NCBI GenBank assembly: GCA_027924585.1
Contig: BSBM01002079.1
Span: 1-64,000 of the forward strand
Origin: Larix kaempferi
Taxonomy: Eukaryota > Streptophyta > Pinopsida > Pinales > Pinaceae
Length of the DNA stretch: 64,000 nucleotides
Direction: 5' to 3'
Position numbers and translations under genes: made by a program. This document shows, piece by piece, positions 1-13,047 of this stretch (the first letter of the stretch is position 1; every line of letters begins with the position of its first letter). The notes under the pieces were generated by a model. The model made no database searches, was not told the origin of the DNA, and worked only from the letters and a program-made list of their open reading frames with translations.

Positions 1-1034
1 AGTGCTCTCAGGGTATGCATAGAAGAGTAACCAAAGCCCTCTTGATCTTTTGAGAGGTTGTCTCCCCCACTAGGTTTATCAAGCCACTTCTATCCATTAC
101 CACTCCAACACTTCAGCTCACAGGCTCAAACCAAGAGCAAGGATGCACATAACAGCAGAACCCCACTTGCTAGGCATGAGGAAAACGTTTTTCCACAGTG
201 GAATGCATGAGATGGGGTTTCAACTAACCCAGAAAAACGTGGGAACCCACAAAAACGAAAATGGGGAGTTGGTGAACAACCCAGGAAGCCAAATCCGTTT
301 TTAGAAAACGTCCTTGGACATTCAGGTGCAAAAATGACCTCCCTACAGTCCTCAAAACGTGGCCCTCCCTCTCCCAACTGTTATATACTGCAAAAAAACG
401 ACTCCCAGGCATGGAAAAAATGCAGTATTTAGACGAAAAACGTAAAATGGAAAGACTCAGCTACTCCAACTGCGTGAAATGAATGAAGACTGCCCATTCC
501 CCATCTCTTTGGGCACCATTTCGTGGGTGGTTTCTTTCCCCACAAGCAAAAAACACGATTTTCCAAGTTGATGGCTTGCCCATGCACGAAAATGGCTTGC
601 CCATTACTCTTTCACTCCCAAGGCATTAACTGCCTTAACCCAATTTCTTGGAAAAATTAAATGATTGGGTACATGAGACAAAATGGGTAGTTGGTGGTTT
701 TATGGGTTTCCCCCATTGACACATGGATTAATACCATTGGCTCAAGGTTTGAATAATTTCCCTCCCTTTTCCTTGTAGAGTCATGCCCCATCTCTTTTGT
801 TGCAATTGCATAGCCGATTGTGGTTTTTTCCATTTAAAATTCGTATTTACATGGTGTCTTATTTACATTGTGCCCATCTCGCAGAAGAACCATGGGCATC
901 TATTTTTAATTGCCGATTCATGAAACGCTAAATCAATGGTGGGGCCTTGGCCTTGAGCTCCTCACCATGATTAAATTACAATATTTACATCATTTACGGT
1001 TTAATACAAAGGGGGTTAAAATGGGGACATTACA
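1..1034 (-). repeat. 3' LTR of copy A (window cuts it)
   Basis: Matches 14673-15699 of copy B almost base for base and ends with the LTR terminus ..GACATTACA at 1034 (minus-strand LTR start TGTAATG). The first 714 nt of this LTR copy, counted on the plus strand, lie outside the window. A TATA-like TTATATA (minus TATATAA) occurs at about 382-388. Confidence 0.95.
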
Positions 1035-1047
1035 TTCCCCTCCCCTT
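1035..1047 (-). other. Polypurine tract of copy A
   Basis: Minus-strand AAGGGGAGGGGAA immediately upstream of the 3' LTR, the expected plus-strand priming site. The same tract lies at 15700-15712 in copy B. Confidence 0.85.
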
Positions 1048-1062
1048 ACATTAGCACTGTCC

Positions 1063-4000
1063 TCAGTGCTCATCAAAATTGAACAAAAATGGATATGCCA
1101 CCCTCATGGCATCCCTCCTGCTCCCATGTAGCCTCATCGGGACCGTAGTGCTTCCATTGCACCTTTACTGTCCGATGGCTCGGTTCCGGAGCAATGTTAC
1201 CTTCTTGTCTAGGATGCACAATGGATCGGTTTGGAATTCTCCCTCGGGTTCCACTTGGATCACATCCCAATTAATCACATGGTTAGGATCATGTACATAT
1301 TTCTTAAGCAAAGAGACGTGAAAAACATTATGAGCTTTAGTGCTAGCAGGCAATGCAAGTCTATATGCAACTGGTCCTATTCTTTCAAGCACTTCAAATG
1401 GCCCACAATATCTAGGTGATAGCTTGGCACAACTCCCAAGCTTCAAGGAACTCTTCCTTGATTTCACTCTAAGATATACATGATCCCCAACATTGAATTC
1501 CCTATGCACTCTATGTTTATCTGCATAGCTTTTCTGTCTATCCTGGGCTGCTTTTAAATTTTGCCGGATCTTTGCAACCTCTTGTTCCATTTCCTTAAGC
1601 AATTCTGGCCCAAGTACAATTCTGTTCACTGGATTGTCCCAAGTCACTGGTGTCCTACACCTTCTGCCGTACAAAGCCTCATAAGGACTCATTCCCAATG
1701 ATGCTTGTTTCCCGTTGTTATATGCAAATTCTACCAAGTGTAGATAATCCTCCCACTTGGATGGTTTGTCCATTACATACATGCGGAGCATGTCTTCAAG
1801 CACTCGATTTACTCTTTCAGTTTGCCCGTCTGTTTGAGGATGGTATGCAGTACTAAAGCTTAGCTGTGTACCCAAATCTGCAAAGAGACCTTTCCAAAAA
1901 TTGGAAGTGAACTTGGTATCCCTGTCAGAAATTATTGCCTTAGGCAACCCATGTAATCTGAAAATTTCCTTCATGAAAATATTTGCAATGGCATCGGATT
2001 TATGTGTGGACTTAACCGGTATAAAATGTGCTGCTTTTGTTAACTTGTCCACCACAACCATGATGGAATCATGCTGTCTCTTAGTCATTGGCAATCCTGT
2101 AATAAAATCCATGGAGATTACTTCCCATTTCCATTCTGGAATCGGCACTGGAAGCAATAAACCTGTTGGATGTTGGTGTTCACTCTTCACCTGTTGACAT
2201 TCCATGCACTTAGAAATGTATTCAGCAACATCCTTTTTCATGCCTGGCCAGAAATAATATTTCCTTGCTGTAGCAATTGTTTTCTGATATCCTGGGTGAC
2301 CAGAGTATGGAGCTTTATGGATTTCATCCATAACAATCCTCCTCAAATCTGCCGCATTTGGAACATAGACTCTATTCTTATACGTAAGAAGTCCTCCTTC
2401 TTCCAAATGATAGCCTTCATACTTCTTTCCAAGTTCATGCTGCTGCAATTTATCCTTTATCTGCTCATACGCTTCATCCTCAACCATATGGTTAACAATT
2501 TGTTGCTTCAAGTCTGGCTGGCAAGTACTAAGCGCTGCCACATACATTTCATGTACCTTCCTGCTGAGTGCATCAGCCACCTTGTTTTCTTTCCCTTTTA
2601 TGTGCTTGATTTCGAAATCAAATTCACACAAAAATTCCAACCATCTAGATTGCCTAGCATTTAACATTGGCTGATCAAACAAGTACTTCAGACCACAATG
2701 GTCTGTCCTTAACTCGAATTTTCTTCCCATTAAGTAATGCCTCCACATCTTCAAAGCATGTACTATGGCTGCAAGTTCTATATCATGAGTAGCATAGTTC
2801 TTCTCATGCTCCTTCAACTTTCTTGACTCATAGCATATCACGTGGTTATCTTGCATAAGAACTCCTCCAAGTCCTTGATTGCATGCATCGGTACACACCA
2901 CAAAATCTTTTTCCGGGTCTGCAATCTTCAGAATAGGGGCACTTGTAAGAAGATTCTTCAACTGTTGAAAACTTTCCTCACATCTTGGTGACCATTCAAA
3001 CTTTATCCCCTTCTTTTGCAAAGAAGTGATCGGGTTAGCAACTTTGGAAAATCCTTCGATAAACCTCCTGTAGTAACCAGCAAGGCCCATAAAAGATCTC
3101 ACATCAGTCACATTCCTTGGAGTTGGTCAATTCATAATGGCTTAAATCTTCTCAGGGTCTACAGATATTCCTTCGTCGGAGATGATGTGACCCAAATAAT
3201 GAATTCTATCTTTATAGAAATCACATTTGCTCAACTTGGCATACAGCTTATGCTCCCTTAGTAATTGCATTGTCATTCTCAAATGTTCTTCATGCTCTTC
3301 TTCATTCTTGGAATAGATGAGAATATCATCTAGAAATACAAGAACAAACTTGTCCAAATATTTGCTAAAAACATTATTCATGAGACACATGAATGTAGCT
3401 GGTGCATTTGTGAGACCGAATGGTACCACTACAAACTCATAGTGTCCATACCTCGTTCTAAAGGCTGTCTTATGAATATCTTCTTCTCTGATTCTTACCT
3501 GATGGTAACCAGACCTCAAGTCAATCTTTGAAAATACCTTTGCTCCTCTCATTTGATCAAAAAGGTCATCAATTCGGGGCAATGGGTATTTATTCTTCAC
3601 TGTGACTTTGTTCAACTGCCTGTAGTCAATACATAACCTGAGTGTTCCATCTTTCTTTTTCACAAATAGAACGGGCGCTCCCCACGGGGATACACTTGGC
3701 CTAATATATTTCTTTTCCAGCAACTCTTGCAATTGCATCTTCAATTCTAGCAATTCCGGTGTACTCATCCTGTAGGGTGTCTTGGACACTGGTGCCGCTC
3801 CTGGCACAAGCTCAATTGTAAAGTCAATGTCTCTCTTTGGAGGGAGTCCTGGAATCTCATCAGGAAAAACATCCCTAAATTCTTGCAATACAGGATAGTC
3901 CTCCAATCTAAGAGTTTCACTCTCTGCTGCCTCTAAAACGTGAGCTGCATACAGTTGACATCCCTTCCTACAGAACTTCTTTAGTTGCATGGATGAAACC

Positions 4001-5766
4001 TGTCTAACAGAAGTCACCTTTGGAATGCCTTTTACAACCCTCGGGTTTCCTTCCTCGTCCATGCATTAAAATGTCTTATTGTAGCAGTCAAGTTTAACCC
4101 TGTGTGCTTCTAACCAATCCATTCCAATGAGAATATCATAGGAACCAAGTGGCAAAATATTCAGATCTGCATAAGTGAATAGCCCATCCATCTCTAATGG
4201 ACATTTCTCTACTATTTCGCTAACTTTTCTCTTGGTTCCAGTGGCTAGTTGAACTAACCAAGATTTACTATGCTTTAATTTCTTGAAAGCACACATCTCA
4301 ACAATTCTAGGAGTGACATAACTGTGAGTAGATCCAGGGTCAATCAAAATAGAAACAGATTGCTTAGCAATCTTACCTTCAACCTCAACCACAGTTGACT
4401 GATGATCTGCTTGGCGGTCTTCTACTGCTGCATAGATTCTAGGGATTGTCCTCGCCACTTGACCCACAGTTCCAGCTCCTTGGATGTTGTGAACTTGATT
4501 TGCATTCCCATTCCTATGTGGACAGTTCCTAAGCATGTGGTCTCCTCCACAACCCCAACATTGAAGTGGTTCTCTTGGCTCCTTTGGATCTCTTGGCTTG
4601 TCTCCCATCATCCTAGTTGGCTTAGTCACAACCTGTGATGGTTGCCTTTGCTGATTCCGGAATTGAGGAGGCTTGAACCCCTTCTTCCTTTGATCAAACT
4701 TCTCATTTTTCTTATCCTTCCATGCCTTATGGAATTCTGGTTTGCTTCTATTTTGATCAAAGCAATACTTGGCCTTTCTTATGGCCTCCTCTAGGGTTCG
4801 AGGTTCATCGAACTCAATTCTGTCTTTATATGACTGTGGTAGTCCACTTAGGAAACACTGAATTTTGACCTTATCATCTCGAATATACTTGACATACCTC
4901 AGCAGCTCCAAGAACTTGTTTGCATATTCTTCCATGGTCAATTGTCCCAATCTCAGCTCATGGAACTCTTTGATCTTATCATCATAGTACCTATCCGAGA
5001 GGTACTTCTGCTTGAAGTATTTCTTGAACTGCTTCCACGCGATCTTCCTTTCGTTGATCTTCTTCACTTGCCTGGTGTGTTCCCACCATATAGATGCTCT
5101 TCCATTCAAGTTGAAGATGGATACCCTTGCCTTCATATTTCCCGAGTAGTCTTGGACTTGGAAGTATTTTCTCATCCCAAGAAGCCAAGCTTCAGCTTCT
5201 TGACCAGATTTTACCTCTCCGTCAAATGTGGGAGGTTTTGCCTTCTTAAATTCCCCATGTGAACTGTTCTTGTAGTGCTTCTTCCTCTTGCTCCTGTGAG
5301 ATGAAGAGCTTGAACCCTCAATGGATTCTTCAGAGTCAGATGATTCATTAGAAGAGATTTCTGGACTATATGTGTTGTCTGTAGAAATTCTTCTTGGGCT
5401 ACTGGCCCTCTTACGGGAATTTCTTCTAGAGCTACTTCCACCCTTTTCTGGATTTGATATCTGATGCCCAGAGTTTATTTGTCTTTGGATGTCTGTTAAA
5501 CTCTGCAGCATGGCTGCATTCAGCTGATTTTGTTCTTCCTGAGCTTTAATCATTCGTTCATTATCTTCCCTACAGCTTTGCAACTCCACCCTTAGGCTTC
5601 TCATGGTGGCTGCAACATCTGGAGGGGTCTCTTGATTTCTTCTCCCATTAGATTCTGTTTCAGCATTCTCAACCTGTATGTTCTCCCCCATGGCATCTGT
5701 CTCAGGCTCATAGGGATCCTGTGCATCATTCATGATGTTCATTTTCTTGGCCCAACCAAGATCCAA
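1063..5766 (-). pseudogene. gag-pol polyprotein of chromovirus copy A, broken
   Basis: Homologous along its whole length to the copy B polyprotein. It starts MDLGWAKK at 5766 and carries the Gag domain, the CCHC knuckle [13 protein letters not shown], protease motif IDPGST, RT motif FLDD, RNase H, an HHCC integrase zinc finger, DDE integrase and a chromodomain-like tail. Lesions: TAA at 4066-4068, where copy B has GAA; TAA followed five codons later by TGA at about 3129-3144, both also present in copy B; and a one-base deletion near 1170 plus a one-base insertion near 1112 that scramble the chromodomain. The Gag half (566 residues) and the RNase H-integrase half (about 640 residues) remain open. 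It cannot make a full polyprotein. Confidence 0.93.
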
Positions 5767-5960
5767 AATTTTCCAACTGTATTAACTACAGTGTTACCCT
5801 GTTGTAACCGTGGCTCTCTGAAATGTGTTCATCAGCACAATTGTTAGCTGCATTACATTCTTAGAATTCACAATTACTTCATGCATGTGGGAAAAATGCC
5901 ATACTAACAATTCATCAATTCACAACAACGAACTATGAGGGGAAAAAGAAAAAGGGGGTC

Positions 5961-6019
5961 AAGGGGGCTTGCCCCCTTGTGGCTCGCCACAGCAGGGCGG
6001 GTCGAGGGCAGCGCCCTCG

Positions 6020-6048
<29 letters not shown>
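5961..6048. repeat. Three consecutive perfect hairpins plus T29 run, copy A leader
   Basis: Three abutting inverted repeats lie just upstream of gag (element sense is minus): AAGGGGGC-TT-GCCCCCTT at 5961-5978, GTGGC-TC-GCCAC at 5979-5990, and CGAGGGC-AGC-GCCCTCG at 6003-6019. An uninterrupted run of 29 T follows at 6020-6048. On the plus strand this looks like a stem followed by a U-tract; in element sense it is an A-run followed by stems. Copy B has the same arrangement with T28. Role unknown. Confidence 0.9.
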
Positions 6049-6050
<2 letters not shown>

Positions 6051-7030
6051 GAATCACGCCTCATCGGGCGATTCGCTGAATCCTGCCGCAACGGGCAGTT
6101 CGCGAAATCTGGCCGCGACGGGCGATTCACAGATTACTCCCGCAACCGCGGGGAGGTTCGTGGTATGCTCCCGCAACTACGGGACGGTTGGCTATAGGCT
6201 TCCGCAATGGGCAGGGCGATATGTTGAAAGTTTCCGCAACTAGCGGTTCACTGCATGTTCCCGCGACTGCGGAGAGGTTGGCTGAATGCTGCCGCAACTG
6301 CGGGGCGGTTCGGCGACGGCTTCCGCAATTGCGGAGCAGTTCGCCGAACGCTTCCGCAATTGCGGAGTAGTTCGCCGAACGCTTCCGCAATGGCGGGGCG
6401 ATTTTCCGAGCGGAGCCATTCGGCGAAGGCTTCCGCAGTTGCGGAGCCATTCGGCGAAGGCTTCCGCAGTATCGGAGCCGTTCGCGGAATGCTTCCTCGA
6501 TTTCGGGTGATTTTTTTGGAATGATTCGGCGAAGTCTTCCGCAGTTGCGGAACGATTCGCCGAAGTCTTCCGCAGTTGCGGAACGATTCGGCGAAGTCTT
6601 CCGCAGTTGCGGAACGATTCGCCGAAGTCTTCCGCAGTTGCGGAACGATTCGGCAAAGTCTTCCGCAGTTGCGGAACGATTCACCGAAGTCTTCCGCAAC
6701 TTCGGAACGACTCGCCGAACTCTTCCGCGTTGCGGAACGATTCACGGAATCCTTCCGAAATTTTGGAAGAGAATTCCTTCCGCAATTTCGGAAGAGATTT
6801 CCCTCCGAAAATTTATTTTCACGCCGACACTTAGAAAATTTTTTTCACTTAAACAAAATTTTTCTCCGCTGTTTCGGAGCCATTGGCTGAATTCTTCCGC
6901 AATTTCGGGAAGGTTCGCGGAATCCTTCCGCAATTTCGGGAAGGTTCGCTGAACTCTTCCGCAATTGCGGGAAGGTTCGCGAAACCTTTCCGAAATTTCG
7001 GAACGACTTCCCGAAACGGCTTAAAACACA
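6049..7030. repeat. CpG-rich palindromic repeat array in the leader of copy A
   Basis: Between PBS and gag lies about 1 kb of imperfect units of about 31 bp, much richer in CpG than anything around it. The most regular block is five units of exactly 31 bp at 6523-6677, followed by degenerate units. Each unit holds two palindromes, TTCCGCA-NN-TGCGGAA and TTCG-N-CGAA, so either strand can fold into a chain of hairpins. All six frames stay open over long stretches because the repeat lacks stops. Those open frames (repeated arginine, proline and alanine) are by-products and I do not treat them as genes. Confidence 0.9.
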
Positions 7031-7151
7031 ATTTTTTTCAAAAACAGACTTAAACTAAAATTTTTTTCCCCAAACTCTTAAGAAAAACTTAACTTCTTCT
7101 CTTCTCTTTTACTATCAGTTTTGGCCCATATCGGCCCAGTGCTGCAACGCA

Positions 7152-7163
7152 GCTCTGATACCA
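7152..7163 (-). other. Primer binding site of copy A (initiator tRNA-Met type)
   Basis: Minus-strand TGGTATCAGAGC, three bases (TTA) downstream of the 5' LTR. This is the usual plant PBS complementary to the 3' end of initiator tRNA-Met. The same 12-mer is at 21799-21810 (copy B) and 63190-63201 (copy C). Confidence 0.88.
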
Positions 7164-7166
7164 TAA

Positions 7167-8053
7167 TGTAGTGTCCCCTCTATCATACCAGCGTGATAGA
7201 GAGGATCACCGTGCTCAGTCCGGGCAATTAGCCCCAAAACGTTTTTACTAAAATCATTGATGCAAAGAACTGTATCTATGCATACTATGGAAAAACGACG
7301 GTAATCGAATCAATGCTGTTGATCTCTAACACACATTCAAGATTCTGTGACAGCCATGAAATAAAGATCTATGCAGAATTATACAAGATCATATGGAAAT
7401 GCCTAAACTTTTAAAAACACAGCAGAAGCAAATTCGTTTAATACATCCACATACATTCATAACATTCATCAAATGATAATTGCCAATTTACACAAGAGAA
7501 TATTTATCTCAATAAGGCAGTCCCAAGCAACTGGCTATGCAACTGCAATGTTCCACCCAACCATAGGCCAGTGTGCTCCTCAATCTCTCAGCACCACTGC
7601 CACCCCCGAGCTGGGCATGATCTCTACAAGGAACCAGGGAACAGCAGACTCACACATAGCCAAGCATACACCAAAATGAGCCAAGCCAATCTACAATTGG
7701 GTTTATCAGGCTACTAGGAGATGGAAAGGAAGAGTTGCTAAGCTAGTGAGATCCAGCACAGAGCCAGGGATAACCTTGCAAGATCTATCTAGCTTGGTAC
7801 CCACAATACCTACACACCCAGCACAAGGAAGTATTCTTTTCACTGCTGTGCAGTCCCTCAAGCCATACCTTCCCTATCTAGTTCTCTCAGGGTATGCATA
7901 GAAGAGTAACCAAAGCCCTCTTGATCTTTTTGAGAGGTTGTCTCCCCCACTAGGTTTATCAAGCCACTTCTATCCATTACCACTCCAACACTTCAGCTCA
8001 CAGGCTCAAACCAAGAGCAAGGATGCACATAACAGCAGAACCCCACTTGCTAG
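7167..8053 (-). repeat. 5' LTR of copy A, truncated
   Basis: Begins TGTAGTGTCCCC at 7167 like the other LTRs and follows them for 887 of 1741 nt to CTTGCTAG. It then switches to unrelated AT-rich DNA. The lost part includes the U3 promoter half in element sense. Only about 170 nt overlap the other LTR of copy A (1-173), with about two differences. Confidence 0.92.
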
Positions 8054-9051
8054 CCACTTTTTTCAATCTTTTCATATTTTTATTAATCATATTTTTAAGT
8101 CAATGTTTAGCAAGGCATTAAATTGATGTATGAGTTCCTTGTTTGAAGGACAAGGGAATCCCTCCCAATTATTTCAAGCTTAATTTACTGAGGTGTGCAT
8201 ATTTTACCTCACCCATAATATTCAAAAAAACACATGTTGTTAATGGTCAGACTCATTCATGTACGAGTGAATACATTTAAGACAGGTCTATACCAGTAAA
8301 TATAAGAATGATAGTAAGAAGACTAATAAGTTTAAAGTGCACACTTTGTTTTTTCACACAAGAAATTTTGTTATACAATATGCGCACTTTAATAGAAAGG
8401 AAAGTAATTATGGCCTTTTCCAAGTGCCACAAGAATAAGTACTAGTCATGTGCATATCCCATTTCATCATTTTCTCTTCTGTTTGACCCCTTCGGCAGAC
8501 TTACCAATATTTTGCATCTCATGTGCGTTCATGTTGTGGTTAGGTCAAGTTTGGTATTTGGTCATTTCTTGTCAATCACATTTTCATGCCGCGAAGTCAG
8601 TGTCATTTTCTTCAACTCCTCACACTGGTCATGTCCATTTTTTGTTTGACAAAAACCATTACCGTTTGATCCTCTCGGTGCTTAGTTGAAATTTTGGCAA
8701 GTCAAAGTTTCGTGTCATGACAATTAAATTTTTTCATTTTCATGTCCTCCATTAAATCACATGAAGAGTCCATCCATCAATCTTCTCAAGTTAAAAAATT
8801 CCCCCCCTCCTAATTCTTATAGAAAAAAAAAATCCCCTATTTTATAAAATAAAATATGGGTGCTTCCCCCTTTTAATTATTTCCCCTATATCATAGATTT
8901 TAAATCATTTTCTCTCTTAAGTCCTCACCCCTTCCCATTTTCATTTACATAAAAAAAAAAAAAAACACCTTTAAATCCCAAACCCCTTTACCTTACCCTT
9001 CCAAAAGTCTCCTCCCTCAGGCTCTTATTGTCTTATCCTAAGTTCCCTATT

Positions 9052-9162
9052 CCCATTTTAAATGAAAAAAGTGGCATTTCTCTTGTCCCTAATCCCTTTT
9101 ACAATTACCCATTTTAAATGAAAAAGTAGCATTTCTCTTGTCCCTAATCCCTTTTACAATTA
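9052..9162. repeat. Tandem duplication, two units of 55-56 bp
   Basis: Unit 1 at 9052-9107 and unit 2 at 9108-9162 both start CCCATTTTAAATG and end TTTTACAATTA. They differ by one A in a homopolymer and one G/A change. Confidence 0.9.
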
Positions 9163-12100
9163 AAATTATCAAGCTAAAATAGAAATGGGATATTATTTCC
9201 CCTAATCCCCATTACAATTATATGATCTAACTTTGGTTTTCTATAAGTTATACAATAATTTCTTGTAACATAAAGTTTTTAGTCTTTGCCTAGGTGATAG
9301 ATTATGTGTTCTACCCTTCTCAATTAATTTGTACAATCACATTAAATATATTTTAAATTTATAATATTGAATGAAATGATTTATTTAAATGTAATTATTT
9401 AATAAAATATGTTAATACATGTTGAATATTTATTAGACCAAAGTCTTTAATTATACTAATATTATCATTGACAAGAATTTAAAAAACTAAAAATAAAATA
9501 AAATACAACCTACATTTAAATATACATTAGATATCAAAATATTTTTTTGGGGGTGTATAGGGAGACAAGTTCGCGGGCTAAGATCCATTAATTGTAAATT
9601 GTTGCATTGGCCTGTCCTTATGCTTCTACTACCTTCCACCACATTCACACCACAGAAAAATCATGTTTTCAGAATCCGCGCATCTTTGTTCAAATTGCAG
9701 CAAGAAATTCAAGCCACAGTACGTGCACTTCCCCTTCTTGCCTCAAAGTCTCAAACAGATGGATAATAGTAGATGAGATTTGAACCCACATTCACTGTGA
9801 AGCTTTCTCTCCAGGTCGAATTCATACATTTAGCATGAAGTCAAATCATTTTCCTCAGAAATCATCCTCTGGCCATTGGTTTCTATGTCGCCAGGTATTT
9901 TTCGTAGTAAATATGGTTGAATTTAATGCATTCTAGGGATTTTTAGCATTAAAGATGGTTGAATTTGAGGCATTCTAGGGTTTCCAGAGTTATTGAATAG
10001 GAATAGAGGCTTATGAGAGAGAAAAAAGATTAGACATTATTTCAGAGCTTTTGGGTTCAAATGGCAAGATTGCATGCGGCTTTTGATGTACTTGCCCTGG
10101 ATACAAAACCTCTGTCTTTGGATCTACTAAAATTGAGAAATAAATTAAGCTAATTAACTAGTTAGGTTGATTGCTTTGTTAAGTTCTTAATTTCTCCCTT
10201 GGTTCTCATTATTTTCTATTTACGAGGGGATTTGTTTTCTTTGTTAATGCTAGAGATGTTATTGGAACAACCCCTCTGTTGGCCAATTTTTTTGGCATTG
10301 ATGTCAAAGACTCAATAAGAAGCAAGTTGTGTCTATTATATCTCTTGATCTCGGGACTGAGGAGCAGTAGGAGTAAAAGTTGAAGAGGTTATAAGTTTGA
10401 ATAGCTTTGATTTTGGGTGAGGTAAATGAATGACCACAGAATACACAGACACAGAGGAAGAAATATGAAGAGGCACCCAAACACATTATAAGGAGACAGT
10501 CAAGCCAGTCCTTGAAGTATACTCAGGTCTAAGCATACACAGTCACAAAATTGTAGATGGAGTAGACATAACACTAATCATGATTTAATTACAGAAATCA
10601 TTGTTTCAGTATGCAAAGGTAAATAATGTATGATATGAGGAAGGGCGCATTGTTATCAGCAACCAGTTTTTGAAATGCTTCAGACTTGGTGTGAAGACTG
10701 TCTCTAAATTTAACTGTTGTTCAAACCAATCTGAAGTTGCAGAGTCTCCAAGCATTTGGAGTTCGTTCAAGTTATATGCCATGCATTAGGGCAGCGTTTA
10801 CCTATTTCTGGATGACATCATCCCTTCTTTGTGTGACCCTACCAGCTAGTTGAGGACATTTCCTTGAGTATTTAAGTTGGAATTTCCTTCGTGGAGTCCT
10901 ATTTTAGGAATAGGATTTTTAAAATATAAAAACTCAAATTCATATCCTATTTGAAGACGTCGGCTGGAGTTTTAGGGTTGCTTTCCCACGTTTTATTGCA
11001 GCTAGAGTTTTGGGGTTACTTACCCACGTTTTATTGGAGAATTTTTTTTATTTATTTCAAGAGCAAGCACCCTCACTAGTATAAGTAAGGGAGCCATTTG
11101 AATCTAAACAATGGAGATGCATTTTGATGTAAAAATGGAGATGAAGATCTGAGGCAGTGTGAGGCTACTAGCTGGAAGATAGCAAGATTACATCAGCTCC
11201 AAGGCAAGGACTTTGTATCAGCATTAGGGCAGCGAAGTTGTTAACTATGGCAGCGAATTCTTAAAGGTAAAAGACAGACTCTGTTGAATGCTAATAGTCG
11301 TAGATTGTTATGGCTATCGTAGGATTTAATGCTCAGCCAACTGATTGCTCTTTTTGAAATTGGATTTATCTTCTCGTTTATAGCTTAGTGGTATTCATTT
11401 CTTGGCTTTTGCATTAGACTTTACCCTAACTTTTATTATTGCCTTCTCCACCGAACCAAGTAGTCCCATAGATCTTCTCAATCCGAGTCTCCCAGGAACT
11501 GGATTGTAAAAAAGTATATCTTATTTAGTCCAATGCCTTAGGCCTTTGTCCAATATGGTAAGAAGTTGCCTTAAGCTTAAGAGAGTAGCCTAGAGCCCCC
11601 TTTTTATATTTATATATAGCATTTCGGGCAAGTGATACCTTCCTTTTTTATATTCCTTTTATGAAGGTGCTCCCATGGGATATAGCAGATGTTGTTGTAC
11701 TGCCTCACCTCCACGTGTTGTTGTCCGTCCTCTTATCTTTGTAAAACAAGACTAGATTTATTATTCTTTTATTTTGGGTGATGCTGTTGGGCATTTGCTT
11801 TTAGGCCATCCACTGCCGCTCCCACCTATTCTAGCTAGGAACCTGAGCCAAGCAAGCCCAAGCATATATATGGTAAAACAACATGTGTTGTTAATGCCAA
11901 GTGATTGGATCACTCCATCGGAGTCGAAGGAAGTCCATTTAAAGTACTAGTATTATCTCCTGTTTTTTCCAAGTTAATTCAAGGGCATGTCTGATTATAT
12001 AGAGCTTGGGATTTTATGCTAGCTAATATATATTGGCTGGTTCTATTATTATATTGTCTCAGGTGTTGGAACGACCCTTTAGGACTTAATGTCGTGTTTA

Positions 12101-12691
12101 TATCTAAATGATGCTTACTCAACTATTAGGATCTCTATATAAAGCAGCTTTAAAAAAAAACATACTCTATCAGAGATGCAATACCGATAAAGAATACCTT
12201 TTTCATCAATGAGCTCGTGTGATGCATTATTTCTAGCAGTCTAACCTCGATGGGCACAAGAAACAAGTAAATTGTATCCTCATTTAACGTTTATAATAAT
12301 TTGGTAGCATTTCCTATCTATGGGGTTATTACTAAAATTAGAAGGTTTGACACAAAACGTATTCATTCTACATACCCATCCCAGATCCATTTTAGGTACA
12401 AATTTATTTAGGGTATGTTTCCGAGTTGATTGTTGTCTGTACCTAGAGCTGATACAGCTCCAGGCTATTCCAAGAAGAGAATTTAGTGATTCCCATGAAA
12501 AGTCCTTAACAAAAATTAATTGTAAAATGCAATCAAGTGAGCTTGACAATATAATGTTGGGCACATTTTGAAAGCCTAATGTGTACACTATAGTCATCTA
12601 GTATTACTTTTATGTTCAATCTTTAAAGTTAGTATTTGATCATGTATGTGATTTATCTAACACCTCTTCATGTAATCCAATATTAGTGCTA

Positions 12692-13047
12692 CCCCTATGC
12701 AGCAGTTTCGGTTGAACATAAAATAAGGCAGTCCAGAGTGCTAAGACCTTTAGTTCTGATTATTGGGATTATCCAATTAACTATGTGGATTAAATTTATT
12801 GAATTAGAATGAAATGAAATCTGGAGAGAAATAAAGTCTCTACCGTATAACTCTCTTAGATTGTTGAGAGTACTACTGCCCCTATGCAGCAGTTTCAGTT
12901 GAACTTAAAATAAGGTAGTCCAGAGTGCCTAGACCTTTAGTTCTGATTATTGGGATTATCCAATTAACTATGTGGATTAAATTTATTGAATTAGAATGAA
13001 ATGAAATCTGGAGAGAAATAAAGTCTCTACCATATAACTCTCTTAGA
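12692..13047. repeat. Tandem duplication, two 169-bp units 187 bp apart
   Basis: 12692-12860 and 12879-13047 share CCCCTATGCAGCAGTTTC at the start and CTCTCTTAGA at the end, with a handful of substitutions. An 18-bp spacer separates them. Confidence 0.9.

Larger units (their letters stand above)
1..8053 (-). mobile_element. Ty3/Gypsy chromovirus (Tekay/Del-like), copy A, truncated at both ends
   Basis: Minus-strand LTR retrotransposon, nearly identical to copy B at 13959-23554. Going down in coordinate it has a truncated 5' LTR (7167-8053), PBS, CpG-rich leader array, gag-pol and 3' LTR (1-1034, continuing outside the window). Domain order gag-protease-RT-RNase H-integrase-chromodomain and the chromodomain-like tail place it in the plant chromoviruses, closest by eye to Tekay/Del. 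It is dead: besides two stops shared with copy B it has a private TAA at 4066-4068 and frameshifts near the pol 3' end. The 5' LTR stops at LTR nucleotide 887 and passes abruptly into unrelated DNA, so a deletion or recombination removed its outer half. Confidence 0.93.

Noticed and set aside
2170-2664. 164-codon plus-strand frame (also at 16835-17329)
   Set aside because: Antisense shadow of the integrase region of gag-pol, present in both copies for that reason only.
6003-6048. Bacterial Rho-independent terminator (stem plus T-run), hence possible contamination
   Set aside because: It lies inside a plant retrotransposon present twice in the window, and everything around is plant nuclear sequence.
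6523-6677. Possible CRISPR array
   Set aside because: Units abut directly with no unique spacers, the repeat is an internal part of a plant retrotransposon leader, and there are no cas genes.
6049-7030. Several long open frames on both strands across the CpG-rich arrays (also 20713-21670)
   Set aside because: Open because the 31-bp unit has no stop codon in most frames. Translations are short repeats of the unit in every frame, with no domain.
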